Of a DNA stretch of 64,000 nt, positions 36,492 to 49,271 are shown piece by piece. How positions within the stretch are numbered: the stretch's first letter is position 1; the number at the start of each line of letters is the position of its first letter. Source of the stretch: Gerris lacustris (Eukaryota > Arthropoda > Insecta > Hemiptera > Gerridae); contig OX578276.1 in the NCBI GenBank assembly GCA_951217055.1, positions 139,125,582-139,189,581 on the forward strand, read 5' to 3'. Made by a program: the position numbers and the translations under genes. The notes under the pieces are model-generated. The model ran no database searches. It was given only the letters and a program-made list of their open reading frames with translations, and was not told where the DNA came from.

Positions 36492-38640
36492 CCATACTAC
36501 TACTTTTTACATATTAAGCTCAGTGCATAATTTTTAAGCAATTTTTCAATTAAAATCAGTACTTGTGACGATATTCCATAAAAAAGAGTAAGCAAATTGC
36601 ATATTAGTACATAAGGGTTTATAATAATTTGGTAAAACATTTTACAAATTAACATCATCTATTTACTAAAATTAAAAGTACAAAAATCAAAATCATACAT
36701 AATCTATATAATATGTCTAATTAAACGAGATCAGGCACAATTCTATTCAGTCTTTGTCTTTAGTTAGTAAATTCAGTGTTGAAATAAATAGGAACTGTAA
36801 GTGACAAGGCTATTGCATTTAGACAAGTAACTTATTTTTAAATGTTCTTTTGTTTCATATAATTCTTCTTAAATAAATAAAGACAAAAATAATAATACTG
36901 AAAATCAATTGACTTAGGTTCTTAGTCTATACTAGTGCCCATAAAAATAATATCACTTTTCCATATTTATATATTAATGACATTTAGATTTTCCAAATTA
37001 CCTTGGACTCTATGGCACACAATCTTTTAAGTTGTTACACATTAAAAATAAAGATAGAAATAGGAAAATTTAAATACTGATTTCTATAATTTATTCAAAT
37101 TGAATATTGATTGAATAAAATAAAATGAGATCATAAAATGCCATGACAATGAAAAGTAAAAACAGTCAAATTGAAATAAGTTGAGACACAAATAAGACAT
37201 TTAAAAAAAATAAAAACAGTTTTGAGTCTTTATTGAGGAATCGATAAATAATTATACAATCATTGCTGCAATAAACATTCATATGCATAAGCAGTATATC
37301 ATGCATAGGTATTGTACGCTATGCTTGTATTTTTCTTACTTATTAAAAAAAATAGATATAGTATAAAACATAATATCAGGTACGTATAAAAAGTTATAAA
37401 AAGAAAGAAAAAATATTATGATGATTAAAATTCAAACACAAATAAAACAAGTTATACATTTTTATGTTTTCATAAAATGAAGTAATATTTTTTTTTCTTA
37501 TTAATTGAACTAAAGCTTCCTTTTTTACCATTGAGTCCAGTTTTTGTTTATAAGCTGATGTTAGTTTAACCTTTTTTATTTCGGTTGATTTCCATCTTGC
37601 TGCTAAACTTTTGTCTTCCAAATAACATCACCTTCACAAGGCCTGGAGTCCAGGTATCCCACGGAACAATCTACTGCCTCCAATTAATAGACTAGATTAG
37701 AGGGTGCTCAACTCCACCCCAATGCTGATAAGAAAGTTATAATCAAAATAACATACACATGAATGACAATAGTCACTAGTCACCCACGCGACCACTGCAG
37801 GGTTAAAACTCCGATTGGTAAATAAATATAGGGGATACGACGGAGAACACATAGATAAGAAGTAGTAGGGTTAACGATTTCGTGAAGTACGAAAGGTTAC
37901 TAATCTACGGTTGACAATTCTAAAAAATAATTGTAATAAAATTATATTTATTAATTTAAATAAAGCTTTATTTTAGTGGAAAACTGTTATAAAATAATAA
38001 TATTGTTACTAAATTATATAAATGTAGATAACATTGTATGCAAGAGGGTCACTTTTTTAAAAAATAATTGTTTTAAAAAAATAAAAAAATAATTGTTTTG
38101 AACAAAATTGTCATAATATCGCACGTATGACGTTTTGATCAATTTATTTAATAAATATTTTATGGGTTAAATAGTCATAAAAGCATTTGTGTCGTTATTG
38201 AACAAAAATGAGATATAAATGTCTTCTTACCTTATTATGAAGACTGCAAGAAACACTTTTGTGACAGTTTATTAAAAAAAACGCGACGTTTCCGCTTAGA
38301 TGCCAAGTTGAACACTGATTTGTTACAGTTTAGACCATAATACTAATACAATCCTCTCTAATGTCAGACTGGCATTTCACTCATTCTGGCGTTCTGTGTT
38401 TGTACTAGAAATATGGCAATATTCTACATAAAAGTACTACTCATTAGGAGTGTTTTGGTACAAAAAAAAGGTTTTCTCAAAAAATCGGTTTTGTGACGGT
38501 CTTCTTCCAAACCGTCGATTGGCTTAGCCATCTTGCCAATTGAAGAACTAAGGTTACTTCCCCTAAACAAGGTGCTCACTTTCTGTGGGCCTGGCAGCTA
38601 GCGAAGAGGATAGAGTAATATAGAATGGATTATTAAACCG
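36492..38640. other. AT-rich region, nothing certain
   Basis: No repeat ends or conserved protein motifs recognised apart from the low-confidence frame at 37394-37621. Confidence 0.45.
37394..37621 (-). CDS. Possible small Lys-rich coding fragment, function unknown
   Basis: A minus-strand frame encodes SLAARWKSTEIKKVKLTSAY, then KQKLDSMVKKEALVQLIRKK, a charged, helix-like stretch, before turning into AT-driven residues and a stop at 37394. There is no ATG at the front (it opens with TTG), no known domain, and no visible neighbour exon. It could be an exon end, a mobile-element relic or chance. Confidence 0.2.
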   Translation of the reverse strand: MEDKSLAARWKSTEIKKVKLTSAYKQKLDSMVKKEALVQLIRKKNITSFYENIKMYNLFYLCLNFNHHNIFSFFL

Positions 38641-38689
38641 GGGTTGCTCCTTGGATCCACTCATGAGGTCTTATTGCTTCGGAATTTTA

Positions 38690-39491
38690 GGAACGAAGTT
38701 CCTTATAGCACGTTCTGGAGCCCGGGAGTGAATCCGAAAAAAACGACCAAAATCACCGTCACAAAACCAAGCGTCACGAAATCTACCGATGACGATAACT
38801 TGAGTAAAAGAAATTTGGTACGCATGTTATTTTTACCAATGCCCAGGCTGAGTTCTTTGGACAACGTTATCCGCCTAAGCGACATAAGCTTTAAATTTAA
38901 AATTGGAGTTTTAGGACGGGAAAAAAAATCGTTTTAGTAAAACCTTGCTATGAAATGATAAAGATCACTAAATTTATTAAAGCTGACCAAAACGTTTAAG
39001 ATAAAGAAAACAACGTTTTTACCGATATCTTACGTTCTAACGTAACGATTTTAATAAAATTTCTTACACATTGTCTAATGTACAATTGAAACAGGCATGA
39101 AAAATTTCAACCTGATACAAACAGACGTTTTCGAGTAGGGAAGAGATATTTTATAATATTTTAATTAGTAGGCCGGGAAGGTATAAAACAGTCCTATTTC
39201 CTACCAACTACAAACATACTCTTTAACTATAAACTCATGATGATTAACTTTTTTCTCAATATTATTATGTAAGACGCTTGCTTTAATAATACAAACAATG
39301 CTTTTCTTTTAATTTTTCCTTAACTCCGCTAGGTACAAACAGTCAGTTACTTTTGTCTCTTTTCTAACTCCGACATGTATAAGTAGTAAGCAACGTATAA
39401 GTACTTAGCAGTGTGATTTTATAATTTATATTTATGAAAAATTTAAGGAACTTCGTTCCTACCGGGTGTCCCATGACGCCACACGTATTTT
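38690..39491 (+). mobile_element. Helentron-like element, family 1, copy B
   Basis: 5' GGAACGAAGTTCCTTA, shared CCCGGGAGTGAATCCG and GACGATAACTTGAGTAAA blocks, 3' TAAGGAACTTCGTTCC and the GGTGTC-CCAT-GACGCC stem-loop. It has small deletions compared with copy A. Confidence 0.7.
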
Positions 39492-40247
39492 CTATTTTAT
39501 AAAGAAAAGAAGTCCCCCGGGGGAAAAAAAGAAAAAAAAAGGACATACACTATTAAAGACCTTTAGCATATTAAGACCTCAGCATAGATCAATCATTCCA
39601 CTATAACATGGATGTGTTAAAACAAGCGATTTGTCAGAGTATAACTCCAGTAGTACGTAAAACCATGAAATTCGGAACTAGCTACGTGTGAGATAAAACT
39701 GACAGTTCTAGGACATAAACTAACTTCGATAGGCCTACTTATACGAGCTGACAACATATTATATTGTAATGAGGAATATTAGCTTTTACCCTTTGATATC
39801 TTAACGAGAAATAAGTGATTAGTGGCATAGTTTGGGTAAACATAATTTGAAACATGTCAGAATAATACATCTGCCGCGAATTAAGGCTAATGATAAGAGC
39901 CTTTGGCCAAATGTTTGCAATACCAAAAATATAACGTTTACCAAACTACAGGAACCATATTATGAAGTTAATTATCGTTGGCCGCCCAAAAAAGTATACT
40001 CACTTTTTGTTTACACAACTCAGAGCTTAGTCGATTTAATGAGTATATAAAAGCATCATGACGCTAACCTGCAAGTGTCGCTCTGAGGTAACCCCCAGGG
40101 TTGTCTCATGGAGTCTAATGCTAGAGTAACCCAACACAATTACCATATAAGTTATGAAAGTAAGTTAATTTATTTAAAACTGATCTGAGTTGAGAAAGTA
40201 AGTAAGGTTAGTGAATTAATATCTCTAGGTATTGATATCATATTATT
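39492..40247. other. Unassigned
   Basis: Lies between two family-1 copies. The 72-codon frame at 39832-40050 has no recognised motif. Confidence 0.45.
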
Positions 40248-40990
40248 GGAACGAAGTTCCTTATGGCACGTTCTGGAGCCCGGGAGTGGATCCGAAAAAA
40301 ACGACCAAAATCACCGTCACGAAATCTACAGATGACGATAACTTGAGTAAAAGATCATCGAGTTAGATGAAATTTGGAACATGTTCATTTTACCAATACC
40401 CAGGCTGAGTTCGTCGGAAAACATTATCCGCCCAAGGGTTCACGCGCAACGCTCGCGCAAACGTAAGCTCCTTTCTTAAAAGAAAGCCTGTTACTTGAAT
40501 TGTTTTGATAATATTTGTTATATATGTCAAAAATGTAACTTTGTTTTGTAAATAAATCAAATATAATTATGTAAAATTTCACTCTGATACAAGCAGAAGC
40601 TGTAGAGTAGGGAAGAGGTATATTTTATAATATTTTAAATTAATTGGCCGGGTAGGTAGAAAAGTCCTATTTCAATCCAAACTCCTTTAAAAAACATAAT
40701 CTTTCACTATAAACTCATCATAATCAACTTTTTTACTTATATTCAATATATATTTGTAGTAAGACGCTTGCTTTAATTATACAAATAATGATTTTCTTTT
40801 AATTTTGCCTTAACTCTGCTAGGTACAAACAGTTCGTTACTTTTAATTTTGTCTCTTTTCTAACTCCGCCATGTATAAGTAGTTAGCAATGTATACGTAC
40901 TTAGCACTGTGATTTTATAATTTATATTTAATGAAAAATGTATGGAACTTCGTTCCTACCGGGTGTCCCACGACACCACACGTATTTTTT
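40248..40990 (+). mobile_element. Helentron-like element, family 1, copy C
   Basis: Both ends as in copies A and B (GGAACGAAGTTCCTTA; 3' GGAACTTCGTTCC and the GGTGTC-CCAC-GACACC stem-loop). Part of the middle is replaced by unrelated sequence near 40480-40560. Confidence 0.7.
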
Positions 40991-41012
40991 TATAAATAAA
41001 CAAGCCTTCACC

Positions 41013-41110
41013 CCGCGTTTCACGTGGGGCTTATGCTAGAAATCAGTGGCTAAGTTTCCTATTATCATGTAGGCCAAGCGATAAAATGAAACGCCTTAAT
41101 AGTTTCGTTT
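41013..41110 (-). repeat. Dispersed terminal repeat shared with 63.2 and 63.8 kb
   Basis: AAGCCTTCACCCCGCGTTTC and TATTATCATGTAGGCCAAG occur inverted at 63.80-63.89 kb and, more degenerate, at 63.19-63.31 kb. It looks like one end of a repeat family. Confidence 0.55.
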
Positions 41111-41421
41111 CCAAAGACTTCACAGAAATGACTCAGGACCGTATATTATACATAATTCATTCCAAAATTAAGATAAAATACCCTGTGAATCGCAGTTAAG
41201 GGGCTATTTATTACAGGCGAAAAATCAGGCATGAGTTTTCAATAAGATTTAAAAAATTCTATGGGGGACGTCTCGGAACTTATCCTTACCGAAATGGTGA
41301 CATTTATTTAGTTGAAATAAAGGGATTTTATTTTTATCTATTTGATACATCGAAAATGTTTAAAATTTATAATTTTTTGGGTGACACAACTTCATGTAAG
41401 GACTGATTTTTATATATGTTT

Positions 41422-42272
41422 CAAATCTATAGCTTAAAAACTGTGGGAGGTATTCGTGGCACAGTTAGACACACTCAAATCTATAGCTTAAAAACTGTGG
41501 GAGGTATTCGTGGCACAGTTAGACACACTCAAATCTATAGCTTAAAAACTGTGGAAGGTATTCGTGGCACAGTTAGACACACTCAAATCTATAGCTTAAA
41601 AACTGTGGAAGGTATTCGTGGCACAGTTAGAAACACTCAAATCTATAGCTTAAAAACTGTGGAAGATATTCGTGGCACAGTTAGACACACTCAAATCTAT
41701 AGCTTAAAAACTGTGGGAGGTATTCGTGGCACAGTTAGACACACTCAAATCTATAGCTTAAAAACTGTGGGAGGTATTCGTGGCACAGTTAGACACACTC
41801 AAATCTATAGCTTAAAAACTGTGGGAGGTATTCGTGGCACAGTTAGACACACTCAAATCTATAGCTTAAAAACTGTGGGAGGTATTCGTGGCACAGTTAG
41901 AAACACTCAAATCTATAGCTTAAAAACTGTGGAAGATATTCGTGGCACAGTTAGACACACTCAAATCTATAGCTTAAAAACTGTGGGAGGTATTCGTGGC
42001 ACAGTTAGACACACTCAAATCTATAGCTTAAAAACTGTGGGAGGTATTCGTGGCACAGTTAGAAACACTCAAATCTATAGCTTAAAAACTGTGGAAGATA
42101 TTCGTGGCACAGTTAGACACACTCAAATCTATAGCTTAAAAACTGTGGGAGGTATTCGTGGCACAGTTAGACACACTCAAATCTATAGCTTAAAAACTGT
42201 GGGAGGTATTCGTGGCACAGTTAGACACATTCAAATCTATAGCTTAAAAACTGTGGGAGGTATGCGTGGCAT
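41422..42272 (+). repeat. 54-bp minisatellite, 15 full units plus a partial
   Basis: Units of exactly 54 bp start at 41422 and every 54 bp to 42178, with a truncated sixteenth at 42232. Because 54 is a multiple of three, one frame stays open for 305 codons (ATG at 41416, stop near 42331) and repeats an 18-residue unit (QIYSLKTVGGIRGTVRHT). The other five frames contain stops in every unit. Unit variants are few: GG, EG or ED in the middle and H or N near the end. The tract is followed by CAGACAGATAGACA, like the microsatellite part of the Helentron-like families, so it probably grew inside such an element. I see no promoter or signal that would make it a gene. Confidence 0.95.
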
Positions 42273-42339
42273 ACAGACAGATAGACATCCAGCTAATAAC
42301 CACTCAAATGGTCATAAACACTCTCAAAACTAATAATTC

Positions 42340-43689
42340 CGTTGAAATCTTGGATTCGGGTTTTTTGGGTAAAAACAATACTTTTCCTCAAAGAAGAAAA
42401 CCTCAAGTGTAAAAGCAAAATACCAGTTTTGAGGATATAAATTCGGACTGGTTGCGACAGTCACACAAACAAGTATACACGAAAAAAGTTAAAGTGGGCT
42501 TCGGTTCTCGGAATGAATAAAATTGAAAAGTATCCAAAAATTTTGCAATTCTGATCTATATACAGACAAACGTTTAATTTTATATAATATATAGATAAAC
42601 ACAAAGCTACACGATAAAATTGTTTCCAATTTTCTTTCATACTTCATTTTTATGTTAAATTTGTACATGCTTCTAAAGAAATAAGAATATTTAGGTTGTC
42701 AACTGAACCATTCTGATTCTTAGAATAAAATGTTTATAATTTAAACACTTTGACATTTTAATAAATAAAAGATCCGTTCCAAATGTAAGAAACGTGTAAC
42801 ATTTAATTAGGATTGGCGTATTGAATAATTTTAAGCCATCATTGGAAATAGTAAAATGGTTTTATCAATTCATTAACTATTTATACGTCTAACTTAAATT
42901 TTAAATCCTATTTAATCGAAGGCCGAATAAGCTTTCTCGCCTCGCATTTCCAAAAATAAATTCTCGATTAATTCCATTAATTGAAAACCATCCGATTTAC
43001 ATTTGGGTGCGGGTGATGGTAATTCCTCGCGAGTTTTGACCGCGGTTTGTTTGGTCTGCTCGGTTAAATCACACGGAGACACGCTCACATTATATTATAG
43101 TACTAATTAATTTTCACGCCCGGTGATAATCTAGTAGGTTCTTATGCTAATACCCTTCGACTACTGAATCTGAAACGCAAATATACCAAAAAGGATTATC
43201 AGAGAGAGGGAGAAGCTGTCCGCGTTCTACTCACACTTGCATTCAACCTCGAAGGCAACTAAAATAATTTATTTGTTAACTATATTATGACATTTAATAC
43301 CGTGTTTTTGTCACAAACATTTCAAACGCTTTTACTATATTTAATTTAGTACTGCCGTGTTCGTATTAATGACAAATTGAATTGCAACAGAGGAATTTTA
43401 TTAGTTTCAACTTATTCTACATTCTCACTTAATAAACCACAATATTATAAACCTAAATACTGGATATTAGTCAAATCTAATCATTTAGTAGAGTAATATA
43501 TCTGAATTTTCAAATGCATGAGATTTATTGATAGAGTATATATATTTTATTAATCAATTAGTTAATTAATTATCTTATTTTTTTATTCACCTATTTATTT
43601 ATTCACTATTACTTTTCATTTATTCACTTACTTTGATAGTACTAATATCTTTGAGGAACCATTATATTACAGAGGCTGAAGGTGAATTT
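42340..43689. other. Unassigned
   Basis: The first about 150 bp resemble the sequence following microsatellites in dispersed repeats (GATTCGGGTTTTTTGGG). No coding region recognised. Confidence 0.45.
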
Positions 43690-44221
43690 TGACTTATGGG
43701 GGGAAAAGGCAAAACACAAATCCTTAGTATCTTTTTGGGTCTGTAGAAGAGCTGTGGGTTCCACATGGTCATGCAGCCAAAACTGCTTTAATCCATCTAC
43801 TTATCAATGGTAAGGCCAGGCTTCCGTGTCTGGTGACATAGAGTGGCTTTTACCACTTCCCAACAGTTATTATAAGATCTCTAAACATTAACTATACTTA
43901 ACATTAACATCTAGCTTTAACTCAAGCTTTAGAAGTTATGGCAGGTAATTCTCCTATTGATTTGTTTCTTCAAAGCTACGATGACCGCTTATCGACTTCA
44001 TTGTGGCATGGCTATGACAGCCATAGAGGTCATGAAGCTCTGTGGCAGAGTGCTCTGCTGCAGCAATGATACAGGATTACACTGTGCCAGTCTATGCAGT
44101 TGGAATGTCAGCATTACCTGGAGATATTATTTTCCTGGTGTGGAGGGCTGGGTACAAGATAATAAAATCGTCCCCTACCCCTACCTGTGAAGGATGCATG
44201 GTTTACTGGTGGTTATCTCTT
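43690..44221 (+). pseudogene. Jockey-like ORF2 remnant: thumb to start of RNase H
   Basis: Several frames carry short matches in the right order for a Jockey-type ORF2. CRRAVGSTWSCSQN resembles the Cys-Arg-x-x-Gly-x-x-Trp-Gly block after the reverse transcriptase palm. QALEVMAGNSPIDLFLQS comes next, then in another frame MTAYRLHC. KDAWFTGGYL ends it, in the position of the first RNase H motif (W-Y/F-T-D-G-S), whose Asp is Gly here. The frames are broken by stops and indels. Each match is weak alone; their order and spacing make the assignment plausible. Confidence 0.6.
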
Positions 44222-44394
44222 AAGCCGCGTCCACACTATGCCGATTGACAATGTCAAACAAGTGGGTACGTGTCGCCCGGCTTTGTTGAACCATGTCGGG
44301 CCGAGTCGAACGCAACCCGAATCAAGTCGGCTCGGATTAAAAGAAGTCGAATTGACAACTTTAGTGTGGAAGTGTCGAAACATGTTGCTCAATT
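44222..44394. repeat. Degenerate MITE
   Basis: CCGCGTCCACACTA..GATTGACAA near 44225 is mirrored imperfectly by TTGACAACTTTAGTGTGGAA near 44351. The interior is GC-richer and contains repeated GTCG motifs. Confidence 0.4.
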
Positions 44395-45229
44395 TTTCAG
44401 TAGGTGCAAAATATGCATTCTGTTCAGTTTTGTTTTGCTGAGTGCATTTATTGGTTTTTAGTTTGATTAATCTTATCATGATGAATTGCTTGCTTTGAAA
44501 TCTTTAACAGGTAGCCTAATGATGTGTAAGAATCTTCAGTTGCTAAAAAACGCAGCGTCTTTGATATCGAATAACATGAGATTAAAACTTAAATTATAAA
44601 TTTAGTATTCACTTCTTTACTCCTAACGCTAACCAAATATCAATTGTTCTATTTCTGGTGGAGTATAATTTATTGAAGAACCTTCTATACGAACTATGAG
44701 TGGTTTTAGAACACGTAAAACTTAAAAACTGAGGAAACAGGTATCATGCGACTAGTTTTTAATGCATGCAAAAACATTGAGAAAACTCATTTCAGTGAGC
44801 TTCTTAATAAAACGAAAAATCAGAATAATTGAAGAAATACAGAGCTCACTAATCTATCACACGAAACTAGAGTTTCATGCAACCGTTTTTATGGAGTTTA
44901 TAAAATCAAGTTTTTTTCAACAAACTTTACACTAGAGCTACATAAAAATCAGTGGGCCCTTTCGTTTTTGATTAAATGGTTGCATGAAACCTTAGTTTTA
45001 AGCTACTAGCTTTCTTAAGGAAGTTCTACATAGGTTATAACAATACCAAAAAGACAGATTCAAGTAGGACCCTGTTAAGTTTACTGTTAACAACCCTCAG
45101 AGGACTCCCTGGTTTTTGAAATAGGCTCTAGAACCCTCTTGACTAGCAATTAGCCGCCATTTTGGAATCCGACCAAGTTGCTATTCTTATTTTTCCTTTG
45201 CCCCATCAGGCCGCACATTTTTTATATTT
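44395..45229. other. Unassigned
   Basis: Nothing recognised. Confidence 0.45.
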
Positions 45230-45560
45230 TTAGTAACAGCGGAAATATATTATAAGGGGGGGGGGGCACGCAAAATTTTATGTTTTTTGGTAAAATGGCG
45301 TGGAACATTAAACGCTTTCCACATTATTGCGCTATATATTTTTGAAATCTACTCTTCAATACCTTTTATTTGATATCCCACTCAAAATTTAAAAAAAAAT
45401 GTTTTTTCGCGTGACGTGAATTATCCACCATTCTGAATTTTAACAGGTAATCATTTTGAGTTTGCTATATTTTTCCTGTGTTCGCGTCAAAATGTTCTTT
45501 AATACTAGAAATTTTCATGTTTTTATCTCTTTTGATTCAAAAATTATATATATATCCTTT
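45230..45560 (-). mobile_element. Family-3 Helentron-like fragment
   Basis: The inverse of the interior of the 8.2-8.6 kb element: GGGGGGGGGGCACGCAAAA, TCACGTGACG..AATTATCC and TTTTGATTCAAAA lie in reverse order. Terminal repeats are missing. Confidence 0.65.
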
Positions 45561-45663
45561 CTCTTATTAATTATTTTTGTTGAACTTTTTTAAAAACATT
45601 GGCTCATTCTTAGTTATCTCCCAGGCCTAAGTCTTGTCTTAATATTTATCCGTACATACACAC

Positions 45664-45674
45664 ACAATATATAC

Positions 45675-45770
<96 letters not shown>
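45664..45770. repeat. (TA)n microsatellite
   Basis: TA repeats from about 45686 to 45766 with a TATACA-type lead-in. Confidence 0.95.
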
Positions 45771-45773
<3 letters not shown>

Positions 45774-46690
45774 TGTTGGTAGAGTCTGGATTTTAATTAG
45801 TAAGTAATGTTTTAATTGAATCAAATCATCTAAAATTAGAACATAGTAATTAAAACTATTTTACTGCTTCATATCAAGCAATAATGACACATCTTTAATG
45901 AAAAACAAACATAGAATATATTAATTAATGAGGGTGTATAAACAGTTAAGGTATTTATATAATGCATTAGGGGTATTCACGATATTTGTTTAACGAGTTA
46001 AATGTTGTAAATTAAATATTGTGAGGGACCTTGACCAGAAGACGAGCTATAAGTTAAGTGTTAAGCGGGTGCTGCTTTCAGTGGCTTGCTCATACGCTAT
46101 TTGACAGTTTTTATTAAATTAGATTGATTACCTGCATGACACATTATGATAAGTAACATAACCTTATACTTTCAATTTGAATATCAGAATAAAAGTCTAC
46201 TCCGCATGTAAAATTTTATTAGAATACCAAAACTCAAATACGAATTAGAGTGAATATTGAAAATAAAAGTCGATGTAAGGTGCAATAGAAGCGATATTTA
46301 TTGCCTCCTAATGTCAGTAATTGTTTATAATAATTTAAACCATTAAGTAATAGTACATAAGGGATCTAATATTAATTTGTTAATTTAATTTTTGAAAATC
46401 AAGTGAGTAAGTGAGGCTTATATTTATACAATATTATAAGAGCTAAAAGTAACAATGAGTTGTTATAAAAACTGAAGAAATTAATATATTAAAATAAAAA
46501 TATGTAAAACATCAATTAGGATATAAATTACCTAAGGCCTAAAAAAACCCTTCTCTGAATTTCTACTTGCTAGTTAGAATAATTTAATAATAATTTTAAT
46601 TTTTTTTGAATGTCATCCCTAAGTCTTCATACGTTTGTAGTAACCTACAAATCCTGAACTGGAAAATGTTACGCGATGGCTTCAATCCCA
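45771..46690. other. Unassigned AT-rich sequence
   Basis: Nothing recognised. Confidence 0.45.
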
Positions 46691-46692
46691 TG

Positions 46693-46990
46693 TTTCCAGT
46701 AGAAACATTATCTTCCAAAGGCTGCAATAAATGTGGTATACTTCCGGTGGGCACACTCTCTAGGTTCTTCCATAGGGGCTATTATTCCCTCTTGAACCAG
46801 CCCCGCTGCCGCCATTGTCACAACACCAACTGATAGAGGATAAAGTACGGAATACGGTCATGTTTGTTCCTACTTTCTTAATCTAGCAGTCACATTCCAT
46901 TCTTCCTAATCCATCAAATAGTTTTGGAAACTTATCTTCCTCAGTGGAATGGTATTATGTTTCACTTCATCTAAGTATAAATTATTGAGA
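46693..46990 (-). pseudogene. Gypsy-like pol remnant (entry to reverse transcriptase)
   Basis: The minus strand first encodes EEDKFPKLFDGLGRME, resembling the F-P-x-L-F-x-G-L-G segment that lies between protease and reverse transcriptase in Ty3/Gypsy elements. About 90 bp later, after frame changes, it encodes MAAAGLVQEGIIAPMEEPRE, resembling the GII-x-P-x-EEPTEW block that opens the Gypsy reverse transcriptase. Spacing and order fit. No catalytic YxDD and no LTRs were found. The overlapping plus-strand frame at 46606-46833 is its shadow. The match is by memory of the family and rests on two short blocks. Confidence 0.5.
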
Positions 46991-47079
46991 GTGACCACAG
47001 AGGCAGTTACCTATTTTAGGTCTATTCTTCTTGCCTACTGTTTGTTCGATGTTGGATGCTTTATACACTATCTTAAGCA

Positions 47080-47290
47080 CTGCATTGCTAGGATCGCCAG
47101 CGACTGCGATTATGACTGCTCCTGGAGCAGACGGCTGCAATCGCTCAGCGATCGACGCTAGCGTCTCTAGCGACTATCGTTAGAGTCGCTTGCCTAGGAA
47201 AACAGTTACACGTAAACTCAGAAGAGGAGTCCTCAGCGATAGTCACTGAGCAATAATCGCTCAGCGACTATCACTGGAGTCGCGTCTTGG
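47080..47290. repeat. GC-richer repeat with internal direct and inverted copies
   Basis: AGCGACTATCGTTAGAGTCGC and AGCGACTATCACTGGAGTCGC are direct copies. CGATAGTCACTGAGC and GCTCAGCGACTATC pair inversely. Probably a MITE. Confidence 0.5.
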
Positions 47291-48138
47291 AAAACGTACC
47301 TTTAAACGCTCGCTTTTCTTCCTCACCGAGTTTAAATGATGTGAAGAGAACATCGGCTAAATCGCCATAAAGTAAATCAGCGTACTGACCAGTCTAGATT
47401 CCATTTGTTCCAATAATCCAGAGCATTCCCAGTACCATTTGCATCTTCTGCTACAAGCTATTTATTAACTCGATTTAAAGGTGAATTGTGGGTTGTCGCG
47501 ACGGTAAGGCTCAACATGAATGAAACTTATAAAACGTAATCGCAAAAAACTAATACATGAAATGTTAATAAAACTTACCGAATTTAAACTCTTCTCAATA
47601 CGCTACCAGTACGTTTAGCGTTCACTTGTGTCCTCTACTTAACTTTAGTACACCGTTACAAAGTTACACAACTGTTGTGTTACGGAAACATTCCGTTATT
47701 TTTTAAGCACATAGATACATAAATATTTATCTAATAAAGAAAACAATTTCATGTACAAATATAATATTATATTTAATAAAACAGCAGATATCTTGTATTT
47801 GGTCCACTTCAAGTAAGTATATATGATTTGGAATATAGGAAAGATATATAATTTAAGAGGTTGGGTCATGCGGGTCCTTGGAAACTTTGCACTCGCATAG
47901 GTAAATATTTATGTATGTTCCTTTACTCCCGTCTACTACTTTACCATCGATTTCTTCGCAGAAAACTTTTACCTAAGTTTATATAATGGAATAAACTTTT
48001 TAGAAAATTACTTCCTGCATAGCCCACGAGTTTTATTAGGAAATATTTTACTATCCACTTTTATGTTTACAATACATACATATTCACATATATACACACA
48101 CACACACATATATATATATTTGTATCTTTAAATATATA
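47291..48138. other. Unassigned AT-rich sequence
   Basis: Includes a short (CA)n(TA)n run at 48095-48120. Nothing else recognised. Confidence 0.5.
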
Positions 48139-48422
48139 TCTATATATATAAAATCCAAATACTACTCACTGACTGACTGACTGATACATCACGATATCTC
48201 TAAAACCACTGGACCTATGACCATGAAATTTTTGTTGGTGTGTTTCTCTTACCTCCTAGGTGCTCGCTAAGAAATATGTTTAAAATGCGCCATCTTGATT
48301 CAAGATGGCGGCCATTTATATACAAAATTCGACAAGACGATATCTCCGGAACCAATTGCACTAGAACCTTGAAATTTAGAAGTTAGCTTCCTTTTATGAA
48401 ATTTGATAAATGGTTTACCAAT

Positions 48423-48483
<61 letters not shown>

Positions 48484-48930
48484 TCAACTTATGAGTGTAT
48501 GTTCTTTATACAAATCTACAGTTATAGTCCGATCTCGATGATAATTTGCACACTTGATCTTCAGAGCAAGGTGAAAATCACTGTATACATGAATTTCCTA
48601 AATTTCAATTTTGGTACTCAGGGGTACGGGGTAAAAGTAATGAATACAGGGTCAAAGTAATGAATACCCTTCATGATGCTTATGGTTGAAAAGCTCTTTA
48701 AGAGTACAGAAATTGTTGTTATGTACAGTTTTGTCATATTATAATTTAAGGGGTAAATTTAGGATATTTGCAAATTATCTTATCAAAGAGGAGGGGTGTA
48801 GAAATAAGTGGGAGGGATAGAATCTAGATATTATTGCATAGTAAAATTAATTTAAATGTTTCTCGACGTTAGTTTATAAACTTATCTAATTAAAATAACA
48901 CTCCGTAGTGAAGCACGGGTATCCAGCTAG
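48139..48930 (+). mobile_element. Non-autonomous Helitron with both termini
   Basis: Begins TCTATATATATAAAATCC and ends GGGTATCCAGCTAG. The base before is A (48138) and the base after is T (48931), as required for Helitron insertion into AT without duplication. The 3' end has the CTRR form (CTAG) and a small CCGT..ACGG stem just upstream (48903-48918). A GACT microsatellite (48169-48182) lies near the 5' end. A (TA)n run (48424-48478) has expanded inside. No Rep/helicase coding; 792 bp. Confidence 0.78.
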
Positions 48931-49271
48931 TAAATATATATATTTCAAGAAAAAAATCTCTAACTTATTTTGAAGCATTTGTTAAGTAACACTATTTTCA
49001 TATAATTAACCAATTAGGAGAGTCTAATTAACTGTAATTACAGGGTACTTTTTGTATAAACAAAATTAGTGAAAAAAATTGCTTAATTCAATATAAATAT
49101 ACTAATTGGGAATTAGTTAATTTCGCAATGTTAAGATTATATAAAAAAAACTAACTGATTTAATGAAGGTCCTAAATACAACTGACTATAAGTATGAATT
49201 ATTTCACCCTATTATTTACTTGACTTCACCTGCCTACCTTATTATTTTGTTTTAATAAGTTTTATTAATTA

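Noticed and set aside
41422..42272. CRISPR-like array
   Set aside because: The units are contiguous tandem copies with no spacers, in eukaryotic-type DNA.
41416..42333. 305-aa repeat protein as a host gene
   Set aside because: The frame is open only because the 54-bp unit is a multiple of three and lacks stops in that frame. Unit variants show no synonymous changes, and there are no gene signals around it.
44042..44461. Several overlapping 60-88 codon frames as genes
   Set aside because: They are frames over a decayed Jockey segment and the following degenerate MITE. None has a consistent motif set in a single frame.
46606..46833. 75-aa plus-strand frame with Cys/His residues at its end as a zinc-finger gene
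   Set aside because: The opposite strand gives ordered Gypsy-like pol blocks; this frame is their shadow.
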